Positions 53,830 through 64,000 of a stretch of 64,000 nucleotides of DNA are shown piece by piece; position 1 is the stretch's first letter, and each line of letters starts with the position of its first letter. Source of the DNA: Bubalus kerabau (Eukaryota; Chordata; Mammalia; Artiodactyla; Bovidae); NCBI RefSeq assembly GCF_029407905.1, contig NC_073627.1, positions 139,389,697-139,453,696 of the forward strand, written 5' to 3'. Under the pieces are notes generated by a model that saw nothing but the letters and a program-made list of their open reading frames with translations, was not told where the DNA came from and ran no database searches. The position numbers were made by a program, and so were the translations under genes.

Positions 53830-54495
53830 TACTGCTATGATCTGAATGTTTGTGTCCCTGCAAAATTCATATGTTGATATCCCAACCACCAAGATGATGA
53901 TATGAGGAAATGGAAACTTTGAGAAGTGACTAGGTTTTGTGAGCAGAACAGTGCCCTTATAAAGAGACTCCAGAAAGTAAGCTTGTCTCTTCTGCCATGT
54001 GAGGTTACAGCAGGCTCTCATCAAACACTGAATCTCCTGATGCCATGACCTTGGATTTCTCAGCCTTCAGAAATATGAAAAATAGGGACTCACTGTTGGC
54101 ACAGTGGATAAGAATCCACCTGCCAATACAGGGGACGTGGGTTCAATTCCTGATCGGGGAAGGTTCCACAAGCCACAGAGAAACTAACCCCTTGTGCCAT
54201 GACTCCTAAGCCTATGCTCTAGAGCCTGCAAGCCATAACTATTGAGCCCACATGCTGCAACTACTGAAGCCTAGAGCTAGTGCTCTGCAACAAGAGAAGT
54301 CACTGCAATGAGAAGCCCACACACCACATCCAAGAGTAGCCCCTGCTTGCTGCAACTAGAGAAAGCCCAAGCAAAGCAACAAACACCCAGCACAGCCAAA
54401 AAAAAAAATTTTTTTAAGAAATGTGAGAAACAAATTTTGTTGTCACCCAGTTTGCAGTATTTTTATAGCAATCCAAATGGATTAAAGCACAAACT
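53830..54495 (+). mobile_element. MaLR LTR (MST/MLT1A-like), sense, split by CHR-1
   Basis: Landmarks: tatgatctgaatgtttgtgt, aaaattcatatgttgatatc, cttctgccatgtgaggttac and ttggatttctcagccttcag. After the SINE it continues with ttttgttgtcacccagtttg and tttatagcaatccaaatgga. Confidence 0.85.
54083..54411 (+). mobile_element. CHR-1 SINE, sense, full length
   Basis: Starts gggactcactgttggcacag and has the long CHR-1 body (ctgcaactactgaagcctag, aacaagagaagtcactgcaa, aactagagaaagcccaagca), ending in an A run. Flanks agaaatatgaaaaa and agaaatgtgagaaa are the decayed target duplication within the LTR. Confidence 0.92.
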
Positions 54496-55784
54496 TGAGA
54501 ATTCTCCTAAAATTAAAAATTATGAAAGCAATCAGAATGAAGAAATTAGATTATGAATAGCTTGTAATTTAAAATATGCATAGTCAGTGCTTCAGTGAGA
54601 TCAGAATCAATATTATAAAAGCAAAAATCAACCACATAAAAGAAATATTTCCCCACCTATATGTACATCTGCAAATTTGTAGGCCAGATAATTAAAAAAG
54701 AGTATTCATGATAGAAACTAACATTTAGATTTATGCCAGTGATTTTTTTAACTTTAAGCTTGAAGAATTAATGATGCCAGCATCTAGGCAGCTACAAAGA
54801 AAAAAAATAGAGAGCTGAACTCCCAGTTGTCTATAGCAACTCTAATTGCCAAAGAACAAAGAGCTAAGATCTTTTGAGTGAAAAATACCATGACCAAGAA
54901 TTCTAAAGCCAGCCACCTTATCATTTACATTCAACAGAAAGTCACTCAAATATGCAAGTACTCAGATAATAACCTCTGTATATAATTTTTCTGGGAAAAA
55001 AGAACTATTTTCAAAGTAATAGGAAAAAGGCAACATAAATAACTAAAACTCTGAAAATATATACTGTTATGAGGAATAGCACTGAAAACAGTAAAATATT
55101 TAATATCCAGAAATTTCATATAAATGTTTCATTGTGCATATCAAAAATACTATTTGAATAAAATATGTAGCCTTAACCTTGGATTAAATCTTTTTTAAAG
55201 TATTTTTAAAATAAGAGTAATAACCTCCAAATAAATTTCCAAATTTTTCTGACAAAAGAAAATAAATGAGTGAAGAAAAATTGGAGGCAGTAAAATTTAC
55301 TAATTGACTTTTGTAATAAGAGAGACAGTTTTATTGTTGACATTGCTTGGAAAGTATAGTTTTTATGTTATTTTTTAAGAAAATGAAACAGATACAGCCA
55401 TCTAAGAAAGGGCTCTTTGAAATTTAAAATATTGTACCTAAAATAGAAGACTTAATACAAAAATTGGAAAATAGGGTCAAGAAAATCCACCAAAGCATAT
55501 TGAATTTAATAGTATAAAATAGAAAGGTGAGACAGATGGAAGAAGAGGTAGAGGGTATGATAACAGCCCTAATCTTCTCATTTTAGACAGTAGGATATCA
55601 AAGGGCATGATCTAAATTTTATAGAATAAGAAATAAAGCTCTAATCATATTATTTAAAGCTATGAAGGAAGTCAGGAGGGTAATAAAAATAACAATATAA
55701 TTGTCAAAATATAGGGGATAGGAAAAGGGAAGAAAAGGAATAATATTAGTGGACTAAATATTTTTCTGATCCCAGAGTCAGTGA
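54496..55784. other. A-rich degraded DNA, perhaps HAL1/L1M-like; no gene seen
   Basis: The part around 54890-54985 (gaccaagaattctaaagcca, tatgcaagtactcagataat) resembles ancient LINE sequence, but the alignment is weak. No exon. Confidence 0.35.
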
Positions 55785-56720
55785 TCATTAAACATTCAGC
55801 AAATATTTGTTGAACTTAATGCATATGCATTAAGCACTGTTCAGGATGCATGAGACCTATGAACAGACAACAAACTGCTGTTTTTCATGGAGCTTCCATG
55901 ATAAAGCAGAAAAACAGACAATAAGCAATAGATCTATGATTAAGGAAGGGAGCCACTATAGAAACGTGGAATCAAGAGAGGGCCATCGTACGGGAACAGT
56001 GAACCTGGGTCAAGTCAGTTGGCCAGTATAGGATGATCCTGTCAAGAGCTCAGGTCCATGCAAGCTGACCTTCAGGGTACAGAGCATAGAGGTTTAGGGT
56101 GAAGAGTGGATCAGGAAGGACAAAACGAAGACATCTAATGAAGTGAAGAAGTGAAGTGAAATCGCTTAGTCGTGTCCAACTCTTTGCGACCCCATGGACT
56201 GTAACCTATCAGGCTCCTCCATCCATGGGATTTTCCAGGCAAGAATACTGAAGTGGGTTGCCTTTTCCTTCTCCAGGGGATCTTCCCGACCCAGGGATCA
56301 AACCGAGGTCTCCTGCATGGCAGGCAGATGCTTTACCGTCTGAGCCACCAGGGAAGCTAGACATCAAATAAAACATAATAAATAAAGGATGTTGTCTTAA
56401 GTTGTTTGAAGATGACACATGCTCTAAGGGAAAGGAAACTATGGTAAGATGAATCAGAAATGATAGTGTAGGAAGGGACATGCAGTTTTAAATAAAGTTG
56501 CTCAGATAACATCAGGAGCAGATAACATTTCACTGAGATTTTATTTAAGCAAATTATTGGAAAAGGTGAAGAGGTGAGCCTTGTGGATATCTAGTGCAAA
56601 AGTATTCCAAGGAGCAGAAGCAGCCAGTGTAAATTCCAATCATGGTACCAAATTTGAAGAGAGAACACAGAACGTGAAAATGATCTTTCAACTTCAGCAT
56701 ATTAGAGAGGTAAGGGTCCA
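55785..56720 (-). mobile_element. L2 LINE fragment, antisense, split by Bov-tA
   Basis: Begins with the antisense L2 end (cattcagcaaatatttgttg) and continues through upstream L2 sequence such as gataacatttcactgagatt and aaagtattccaaggagcaga. Confidence 0.65.
56140..56358 (-). mobile_element. Bov-tA SINE, antisense
   Basis: Contains gaaatcgcttagtcgtgtcc and ccgacccagggatcaaaccg, ending gagccaccagggaagct. Flanked by agacatctaat (56129) and agacatcaaat (56359). Confidence 0.95.
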
Positions 56721-56744
56721 ATACTGCTGCATTCATTCAAGAGA

Positions 56745-57290
56745 GTTTTATGGATCACCAATGACATGCTTGTTATTCTTCTAGGTCTGAAGGTCCAGGA
56801 TGTTTGAAGAGAGAAGTTGGAAGTGTTCTGGAAGCTTACATGCTAATGGGATAAATATCAACTAGCTGTTGATATTTAAACAAGCAGATAAATAAGATGA
56901 CTTTACATCATGTGTTCTGTAAGGGATTTCCCTGGTGTCTCAGACAATAAAAAGAATCTGCCTGCAATGCAGGAGACCCAGGTTCAATCCCTTGGTCAGG
57001 AAGATCTCCTGGAGAAGGGAATGGCTACCGACTCCAGCATTCTTGCCTGGGAAATCCCATGGACATGTTCTGTAAGGAAAACAAAGCAAGATAAAAATTT
57101 TTAAAAAGGAAGTGGGAAGGCAGGGCCTGTTACAGATTGACTGGTCTCCATAGGCATATCTGAAGAAATGACCAGACACTGAATAGTGAGGAAGCAGCCA
57201 AAGGAAGAGCTGAGTTAAAGCATTCCAGCCAGAGGGATAACAAACCCAGAGATCTGGGGTGAGAGAGAGCTCAGGGCATTTACACATTTG
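56745..57290 (-). mobile_element. Second L2 LINE fragment, antisense, split by Bov-tA
   Basis: Again begins with an antisense L2 3' end (tcaagagagttttatggatc, gacatgcttgttattcttct) and reaches gttaaagcattccagccaga. It repeats the order of the copy just before it. Confidence 0.6.
56925..57065 (+). mobile_element. Bov-tA SINE, sense, 3'-short but with perfect duplication
   Basis: Starts gatttccctggtgtctcaga and stops at gaaatcccatggaca, about 60 bp short of the usual end. The flanks tgttctgtaagg at 56913-56924 and 57066-57077 are identical. Confidence 0.95.
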
Positions 57291-57349
57291 AAAGAAAACT
57301 GGTTAAGAAATAAAATACAAACCAGAACAAAAATAAATAACTAAGTCAG

Positions 57350-57750
57350 ACAGACAAAGACAAGACAATCATATGACATCATTTATATATAGAATCTAAA
57401 GAAGTGGTACAAACGAACCTAATTACAAAACAGAAGTTGAGTCACAGATGTAGAAATCAAATTTGTGGTTACCACAGAGGAAAGGAGGAGGAGAAGAATA
57501 AATTGGGAGATTGAGATTGACATATACACACTATGACATATATAAAATAGACAGCTATTAGCTATTATAGAGCACTTATTATATAGCACAGGGAACTCTA
57601 TTCAATGCTCTGTAATGACCTATATGGGAATAGAATCTATAAAAGAGTGGATATATGTATATGAATAACTGAGTCACTTTGCTCTACAGAAGAAATTAAC
57701 ACAACATTGTAAATCAACTATATTCCAATAAAAATTAATTTAAGAAATAA
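57350..57750 (+). mobile_element. L1 3' end (older cetartiodactyl type), sense
   Basis: Landmarks: atatgacatcatttatatat, ttatatagcacagggaactc, aatgctctgtaatgacctat and aacattgtaaatcaactata, then an A-rich end. Confidence 0.85.
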
Positions 57751-57960
57751 TTAAGCTTTGATTGTCTTTAGGATGCAAAACTGGTCATAAGGATCAACAA
57801 AGGAAGAAACTATTTGTCTTTCAGTGCTATTTGATGAAATATAAAACTCTTGAAATACTGCAAGTTGTACAACAATGTCAAAATATACAAAGTAAAAGCA
57901 AGGTGACCTAGATATGCATCAGAACAGTTGGAGTCTTTAACACATATCTGTCTGTCCTTA
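57751..57960. other. Unassigned DNA, no gene seen
   Basis: No confident repeat or exon. Confidence 0.4.
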
Positions 57961-58384
57961 AGTTCAGTTCAGTTCAGTCACTCAGTCATGTCCAGCTCTT
58001 TGCAACTACATGAACCGCAACACGCTAGGCCTCCCTGTCCATCACCAACTCCCAGAGTCCACCCAAACCCATGTCCATTGAGTCAGTGATGCCATCCAAC
58101 CATCTCATCCTCTGTCGTCCCCTTCTCCTCCTTCCCTCAATCTTTCCCAGCATCAGGGTCTTTTCCAATGAGTCAGCTCCTCTCATCAGGGGGCCAAAGT
58201 ATTGGAGTTTCAGCTTCAACATCATTCCTTCCAATGAACACCCAGGACTGATCTCCTTTAGGATAGACTGGTTGGACCTCCTTGCAGTCTAAGGGACTCT
58301 CAAGAGTCTTCTCCAACACCACAGTTCAAAAGCATCAATTCTTTGGCGCTCAGCTTTCTTTATAGTCCAACTCTCACATCCATA
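57961..58384 (-). mobile_element. BovB LINE 3' end, antisense
   Basis: Starts agttcagttcagttcagtca and runs to the equivalent of the WTIKKAERQRIDAFEL coding region (minus strand), ending at cccaactctcacatccatac. The minus-strand frame 58234-58025 encodes RMRWLDGITDSMDMGLG. Confidence 0.92.
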
Positions 58385-58572
58385 CAAATTAAATGAAAAA
58401 GGGACAAGTTGGATGAGTGGGAAGATCCTAAGCTCGGCACCTTCCATGAACTCACCAAAACTACATACAGAGCAACTATCTCTAAGAATGACCTGAAGCC
58501 TTGCAGAAACAATCTCCTATGACTAAGGATAGAAAGATAAAACCACATTGAGATGGCTTTAGAGGAGCAGAG

Positions 58573-58798
58573 ACAGGCTTCCCAGGTGGTGGTAGTGATA
58601 AAGAACCTGCCTGCCAATGCAGGAGACATAAGAGACAATGGGTTCGATTCCTTAGTCAGGAAGATCCCTTGGAGCAGGAAATGGCAACCCACTCCAGGAT
58701 TCTAGCCTGGAGAATCCCATGGACAAAGGAGCCTGGCAGGCTTTGGTTTATAGGGTTGCAAAGAGTCAGACATGACTGAAGTGATGTAGCACACAAAA
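58573..58798 (+). mobile_element. Bov-tA SINE, sense
   Basis: Starts aggcttcccaggtggtggta and contains agcaggaaatggcaacccac and gtcagacatgactgaagtga. Flanked by gagcagag at 58565 and 58799. Confidence 0.92.
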
Positions 58799-59032
58799 GA
58801 GCAGAGGGGCAGTTCTGGCCTCAACCCATAGCACTGGCATGGCAACACACAAGTAGGAAGGGTATTTACAGTATGGAGGTCCTCCCTGAGGAGCAAGAGA
58901 TCCACACCCCACAACTGCATACCCAGTCCAGAGAATCTGCACTGGGAAGACAAGCCCCCTAAGGTCTGGCTTTGAAAAGTAGCAGGGCTCAGGTCCTGAA
59001 GAGCCACACTTCACTCTTAAAAGGAACACAAA

Positions 59033-59160
59033 GAGACTTCCTTCGTGGTCCAGAAGTTAATAACTCAGAGCTCCCAATGCAGGGGGTACGGGTTCCCTCC
59101 CTGATCAGGGAACTAAGATCCTGCATGTCCCTTGATATGGACAAAAAATAAATTTTAAAT
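59033..59160 (+). mobile_element. CHR-type SINE, sense, with perfect 11-bp duplication
   Basis: Begins gagacttccttcgtggtcca and contains gggttccctccctgatcagg. The flanks aggaacacaaa at 59022-59032 and 59161-59171 are identical. Confidence 0.92.
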
Positions 59161-59311
59161 AGGAACACAAAAACTCTTACACTCTCAGTCCTGGTGCAGA
59201 GGCAGCAGTTTGAAAGCACCTGGGTCATACATGAAGGAGATTCATACAAATTTTAGGGCATGAACCCAAGAGGCAGGGACTTGCTGGCACTTCTTCCAGA
59301 TACAAAGTTAT

Positions 59312-59421
59312 GGGCAGGCTACCCAAAGCAATCTGTAGATTCAGTGCAAGTCTTATCAAAATACCAATGGCATTTTTCACAGAACTAGAGCAAATAATAC
59401 TAAAATTTGCATGGAAAAAAA
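59312..59421 (+). mobile_element. L1M ORF2 fragment, sense
   Basis: Contains ctacccaaagcaatctgtag, aaaataccaatggcattttt and cacagaactagagcaaataa, a short ORF2 piece. Confidence 0.8.
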
Positions 59422-59513
59422 CTTTTGAGTTGGATTTTTGATCATTGCCAACTCATTTCTCAAAGTCTCCTACCAACATTTTTATCTAATAGCATTCCTC
59501 TGTCCAAATATCA

Positions 59514-59787
59514 TGGAGAAGGCAATGGCACCCCACTCCAGTACTTTTGCCTGGAAAATCCCATGGACGGAGGAGCCTGTTGGGCTACAGTCCATGGGGT
59601 TGCTAAGAGTCGGACACGACTGAGCGACTTCACTTTCACTTTTCACTTTCATGCATTGGAGGAGGAAATGGCAACCCACTCCAGTGTTCTTGCCTGGAGA
59701 ATCCCATGGACAGAGGAGGCTGGTGGGCTGCCATCTATGGGGTCGCACAGAGTCGGACACAACTGAAGCGACTTAGCAGCAACAGCA
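59514..59787 (+). mobile_element. BovA2 SINE, sense, with perfect 12-bp duplication
   Basis: Starts tggagaaggcaatggcaccc and ends agcagcaacagca. The flanks gtccaaatatca at 59502-59513 and 59788-59799 are identical. Confidence 0.97.
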
Positions 59788-59799
59788 GTCCAAATATCA

Positions 59800-60105
59800 G
59801 GTCTTCATTAACCTTCTAATCAATTTCCTCCACCAATACTCAGCCCCCAACCTCAGTCCCCTTTATTTCATGATATCTCACCAGATCTTTCTGATATATA
59901 AATAAAGTTATTTGCTTATTTAAGAGGTCACTGGATCCTCCTGGTTAAAATTCATACTCCCCCCATATGGACAACTGGATCCTTCCTGATTGGATCCCTT
60001 TACTATACGGTCCCACTCCCCACCAGTTATTGTACTTTAGCCATTCCCAAAAGTTTTGGATGCCATTCTGCTTCCCTCTTCTGTGCCTTTGTTCCCATTA
60101 CTCTT
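59800..60105. other. Unassigned DNA, no gene seen
   Basis: Pyrimidine-leaning sequence. No confident repeat or exon. Confidence 0.4.
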
Positions 60106-60115
60106 TAAATCTGGA

Positions 60116-60410
60116 CATATACACACTATCATGTGTAAAATGATAGCTAGTGGGAAGCTGCTGTGTAGCACAGGGAGCTCAGCTCAGTGCTCTGTGAGGA
60201 CCTCAAGGGGTGGGATGGGGGGTGGGAGGGAGGTTCAAGAGGGAGGGGATATATATACTATATATATATGTATATATTAATATATTATTACATTATATAT
60301 ATTAATAAGTACATATATTAATATATACATATACACTTAGAGCTGATTCATGTAGTTGTTCACCAGAAACCAACACAACATTGTAAAGCAATTATATTAC
60401 AATAATTAAA
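60116..60410 (+). mobile_element. L1 3' end, sense, 5'-truncated, with TA expansion
   Basis: Landmarks: gtgggaagctgctgtgtagc, gggagctcagctcagtgctc, a G-rich run, a TA-rich run (60250-60345), and caacacaacattgtaaagca. Flanked by taaatctgga at 60106-60115 and 60411-60420. Confidence 0.93.
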
Positions 60411-60420
60411 TAAATCTGGA

Positions 60421-60852
60421 AAGTCCTCCCCATCTCCTGAATCTGAGTCCTGAGGAGTGAAGAAACCCAGGCTGCAGTAAATGGTTGATCACTAAAAAGA
60501 GAAAGCAGCAGCCCAAATTGGGATGCCTACAGAGAAAGAAGATTCTCTGGGGCCTGAGACATGTCCCTGACACTAAACGTAGAGTTGTCCTGTGGTTTCC
60601 TTGAGAGTTAACACTAGAACAGAGAAGTTTATAAGGTTGGTTCCCAAAGGTCAAAGAACTGAGGGAAATGCTTCATGATAATGAAAGAAAAGACAGAATC
60701 ACACGTGGGAGAGGGAAGTGTGGTGAGGAAACTTCAAAACATGAGTTGCTACTGATAAGGACCTGGGGACCGTATAAGGAACTGGAATGAGAATGAGGCC
60801 AGAAAAGCTGACATCAGAAGTGCAAAAACAGTGAAAAGGAGTTTTTAAACGT
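60421..60852. other. Unassigned DNA, no gene seen
   Basis: No confident repeat or exon. Confidence 0.4.
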
Positions 60853-60855
60853 GTG

Positions 60856-61059
60856 CGTGAGTGAGTACTCAGTTGTGTCCAACTCTTTGCAAACCTACGG
60901 ACTGTAGCCTGCCATGCTCCTCTGTTCATGGAATTTTCCAGACAAGAATACTAGAGTGGGTTACCATTTCCTCCTCCAGGGGATCTTCCCAGCCCATGGA
61001 TCGAATCCGTGTCTGCTGCATTGCAGGTAAATTCTTTATCGGTGAGCCAGTGAGGAAGC
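60856..61059 (-). mobile_element. Bov-tA SINE, antisense
   Basis: Contains gtgagtactcagttgtgtcc and tgtctgctgcattgcaggta, ending gccagtgaggaagcc. Flanks ttttaaacgtgtg and ttttacatgtgtg are its duplication. Confidence 0.92.
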
Positions 61060-62484
61060 CTTTTACATGTGTGAGCCTAGTTCAGAAAGAAAACAAGGAG
61101 ATTGGTGATTCCTTCAAAGAGTTGCCCAGTTGCCCAGTTGCATAGTGGTTCCTTTAAAGAGCATCCACAGTTTTATGAATAGAGTTGGAAAGCAAAAAGA
61201 ATTACCACAAAATATGCATTTTTCCTGAGTCAAAGCCCTTGTCAGCCTGCTCTACATATGTCATAATGTCCTCAGAACTAGGGAGTGTTCAAATTTCATG
61301 CAACCTCAGTTATGAGGTTAATAATTAAAGCAGAAGATATGATCTGAATACACATTTTAAAATGCAACAGATGCTTTAAAAGGGTATTATTTCCTGCACC
61401 AAAGATAAAGTGCAAGTAAAAATATTCATGTATGAAATGTCACCTTGAAAGTATGAGGACAGCTGTACACACTATTAAATGAAGACACAAGTAAAAAAAA
61501 TATCAGTGAGAAAAAATTTAATAGAGACTAAAAACACCAAAAAAAAAAAAAAAGAAAGAAATGAAGGCATGCAAGAGGCACATTTGACATTAATTTACAG
61601 AGCTATAAAAGACAAATCTTTTGCAATAACATGACATTTTTCTTACAGTAGAGGTGATTTGTGTATATTATAAGAAGAACAAATGAGAAAAAGAAAGTCA
61701 GAGTCACAAATAATCACAAAATAGCAATTACACCTATTAACATTTTGACAATTCTCCTTCCATATTTCTATGCATGCATCTACCTCAAAGTATCCTGATA
61801 GTATAGTTAATGCTTTACAACCTGATTTTTTACTTTATAAAATATTACAAACACTTTCTACATTAATTACTCTTCTAAACCATATTTTATTACTACAGTA
61901 TTCAATTAAATAGATCTAGAATTCTTTATTTATAGAGAACCTACTCAAACATTTATGAAATGTTAACTAACTTTGCTCTTATATGCAATGTTGTTATGAA
62001 CATCTGTATAGCTCAGTTTTACAGGCTTTCATTATAGTGTCATTAAGATAATATTTCTCAAATCATAATATATGGTGGTTTGATCTCTTGAAGTACTCCC
62101 CCCCACACACAAAATGGTTCTGTAGTGAAATAAGTTTAGACAAGAGCGTTTGTTTATATTTTTTTGGACTATAAAAGCTCACAATATACATTAGCACATT
62201 AAAATTCTGAGAAATTCTCATAGTTAAAAGCTTTATTTAAGTAAGCAATTGCCAAACTATTTAAACCACTGAAAATCCTTGCTGTTCATGTACAATCATT
62301 AATATCATTAATATGCCTCAGAAATGCTTATCTTAGAATTTCTAAAAAATTAAATTCTTTGTCAAAGTGTAGGACCCTTTCAGGGTTCCTAAAATCTATT
62401 ACTAAAAAGTCTTCTAAAAAGGGTCTGCAGTATAAAAGACTCTCTAATGACAACAATGAGGATTATCATTTTTTGCCTTTGTCA
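61060..62484. other. Unassigned AT-rich DNA, no gene seen
   Basis: No exon recognised. The part at about 61720-62030 (attctccttccatatttcta, atttatagagaacctactca) resembles a common ancient LINE-type repeat, but I cannot place it. A poly-A run lies at 61540-61556. Confidence 0.35.
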
Positions 62485-63490
62485 ATTTGGGATTTTCTTT
62501 CCAGTGTTATTATCACATAACTGACATATAGCACTATACAGGCTTAAGGTGTGCAACATATTGTTCTGACTTACATATGTCATGAAATGATGACTGCAAC
62601 AAATTTAGTGAACCGCCATTATCTTCTATAGATACAAATTTTTTAAAGAAGAAACAAAGATCTTTCCTTCTGATGAGAACTCAGGATTTATTCTCTTAAT
62701 CGTTAACTATAGTAATCATGTTGTACATTACATCCTCTGTACTTAGCTTCCCTTCATAACTGGAACTTTGTACCTTTTGATCACCTTCATTCATTCCTCC
62801 CACCTCCATCTCCCACCACTGCCACCTCTGGTAACTACAAATCTGATCTCTCTTTATTTCTCTGAGTCTGTCCTTTTTTGTTAGTTAATTTACAGTGTTG
62901 TGTTAGTTTCAAGTGCATTGCCAAGTGATTCAGTTATACATATATGTTTATGTCTAGTCTTTTTTAGATTATTTTCCATCATATGTTATTACAAAATATT
63001 GAATACAGTTCCCTATGCTATACAGTAGCTTGTTCATTTCATATATAGTAGTGTGTATTATGTTAATCTCAAACTCCTAATTTATCTCTTCCCCTCTTAT
63101 CTCCTTTAATATGTTTGTTCTTGAGGTATGTTACCTACAACGCTGTGTTGTTTCCTGGTGCACAACATATTGATTCAATATCTCTATACGTTACTAAATG
63201 ACCATCAGGATAAATAGAGTAACTTGTCACTATACAAAGAGCTTACATTATTATTGACTCTTTCCCATGCTGTGCATTTAATCCTCATGATTCATTCATT
63301 TCATAACTGGACATTTGTACCTCATAATCTTCCGCCTATTTCATTTATCTCTTCATCTCCATCCCCTCTAGAAACCACCAGTTCATTCTCGAATCAGTGA
63401 CTCTGTTTCTGTTTTGTTGTGTTTGTTCATTTCTTTTGTTTTTTAGATTCTATGTAGAAGTAATCATACAGTGTTTGTCACATGTATTTC
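62485..63490 (-). mobile_element. L1MA-type 3' UTRs, antisense, two stacked copies
   Basis: The first copy (ataactggaactttgtacctt, catgttgtacattacatcct) runs to about 62878. After the inserted L1 a second, equivalent series appears (tgcacaacatattgattcaa, ataactggacatttgtacct, gtttctgttttgttgtgttt) to about 63490. Confidence 0.7.
62879..63108 (-). mobile_element. L1 3' end (older cetartiodactyl type), antisense
   Basis: Landmarks in reverse: tttacagtgttgtgttagtt, agttccctatgctatacagt and tagtagtgtgtattatgtta. Same family as 1355-1592, inserted between the two L1MA series. Confidence 0.8.
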
Positions 63491-63689
63491 AAACACTGTC
63501 TCAGATATTTTCAAATATTTTTATGTTTTAAAATCTTAGTTATTTCTTTTTATACAAACAAAACTGGAAAAATGTTTATGCCTGATTTCTGCCTCATTGT
63601 CTTAGTAGAACGTTTTTCCCACTTAAAAATCATATAAGCTTTAACTACTAAACTAACAAGAAAGATCAGGAAGGAAATATACAAGGTAC

Positions 63690-64000
63690 AAGAGCAATAT
63701 GCCACAGTCAATACATTTTCTATAAAAAGATTCTATTTACCATAAAAGAAGCAAACACTATAAAATTTCTAGGAATAAACTTTATAAGAAGTATGTAAGA
63801 CTTATGGAAAATACTATAAAATTTTATTGAAGGACATAAAAAGAATCCAGAATAAGTGGGAAAATATTATATATATTGAAAAGGAAAACTCAATATTGCA
63901 AAGACATCAAACTTTCTATAAAGTTAATTCAATTTTAATAAAAAGCCTCAAAGAATTTTTTTAAAAACTTGACAATCTAATTCCAGAATTAATATGAAAA
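63690..64000 (+). mobile_element. Ancient L1M ORF2, sense, cut by window edge
   Basis: Contains aatttctaggaataaacttt, ggaaaatactataaaatttt and ttcaattttaataaaaagcc, in ORF2 order but heavily mutated. It continues beyond the window. Confidence 0.65.

Larger units (their letters stand above)
58385..59311. other. Unidentified old sequence, possibly an unnamed repeat; split by SINEs
   Basis: Segments such as accttccatgaactcaccaa, acatacagagcaactatctc and gaagacaagccccctaaggt have the feel of an old interspersed element, but I cannot name the family. No exon recognised. Confidence 0.3.

Overview
The window is a stretch of ruminant, most likely bovid, nuclear DNA. The evidence is the repeat content. 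There are about twenty tRNA-Glu-headed Bov-tA SINEs, seven dimeric BovA2 SINEs with CAG/AGC tails, seven BovB (RTE) LINE pieces, several copies of a bovine-type L1 with its characteristic 3' UTR, and CHR-type SINEs shared by cetartiodactyls. Beneath these lies the general mammalian layer: L2, MIR, L1M, MaLR LTRs and a Tigger transposon. The species cannot be fixed from the sequence. I found no host protein-coding exon, tRNA, rRNA or CRISPR array. The longer open frames are retrotransposon reverse transcriptase remnants or chance frames antisense to repeats, so the window reads as intergenic or deep intronic DNA.

Layout. 1-9.8 kb: a solo ERVK-type LTR (2100-3398, 6-bp target duplication) sits inside one copy of a duplicated block whose partner lies at 7604-7975. 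Between them are a 5'-inverted L1 carrying a Bov-tA, and a 2.25-kb L1 with a decayed ORF2. 9.8-15.2 kb: mostly unassigned DNA sprinkled with BovA2 and Bov-tA, plus a 56-bp L1 micro-insertion. 15.3-25 kb: L2, a Tigger 3' end, layered L1M and young L1 3' ends, SINEs and unassigned DNA.

25-29.3 kb: L1M ORF2, a BovB 3' end, a long L2 copy still showing reverse transcriptase motif A, and an MLT1-type LTR. 29.5-36.4 kb: one large antisense ancient L1M, split by a 2.28-kb BovB (30567-32845) whose endonuclease/RT frame is interrupted by only a few stops. 36.4-47 kb: an AT-rich repeat block, L1M plus BovB at 39.4-41 kb, a BovB inverted repeat fused to a mariner end at 42.4-42.7 kb, and several SINEs with clean target duplications.

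47.5-49 kb: an ERV1-type solo LTR (4-bp duplication) split by a twin-primed L1. 49-61 kb: SINEs, a MaLR LTR containing a CHR-1, two adjacent antisense L2 copies, BovB, and L1 3' ends with G-rich 3' UTRs. 61-64 kb: stacked antisense L1MA ends and an L1M ORF2 running off the window.

No genes act together here. What can be read is the order of insertion: L2/MIR/L1M first, then MaLR and Tigger, then L1MA, CHR, BovB, Bov-tA/BovA2, ERV LTRs and bovine L1. Family names come from memory of consensus sequences and were not checked with a repeat library. Boundaries are good to a few bases where a target-site duplication is given, and otherwise to roughly 10-30 bases.
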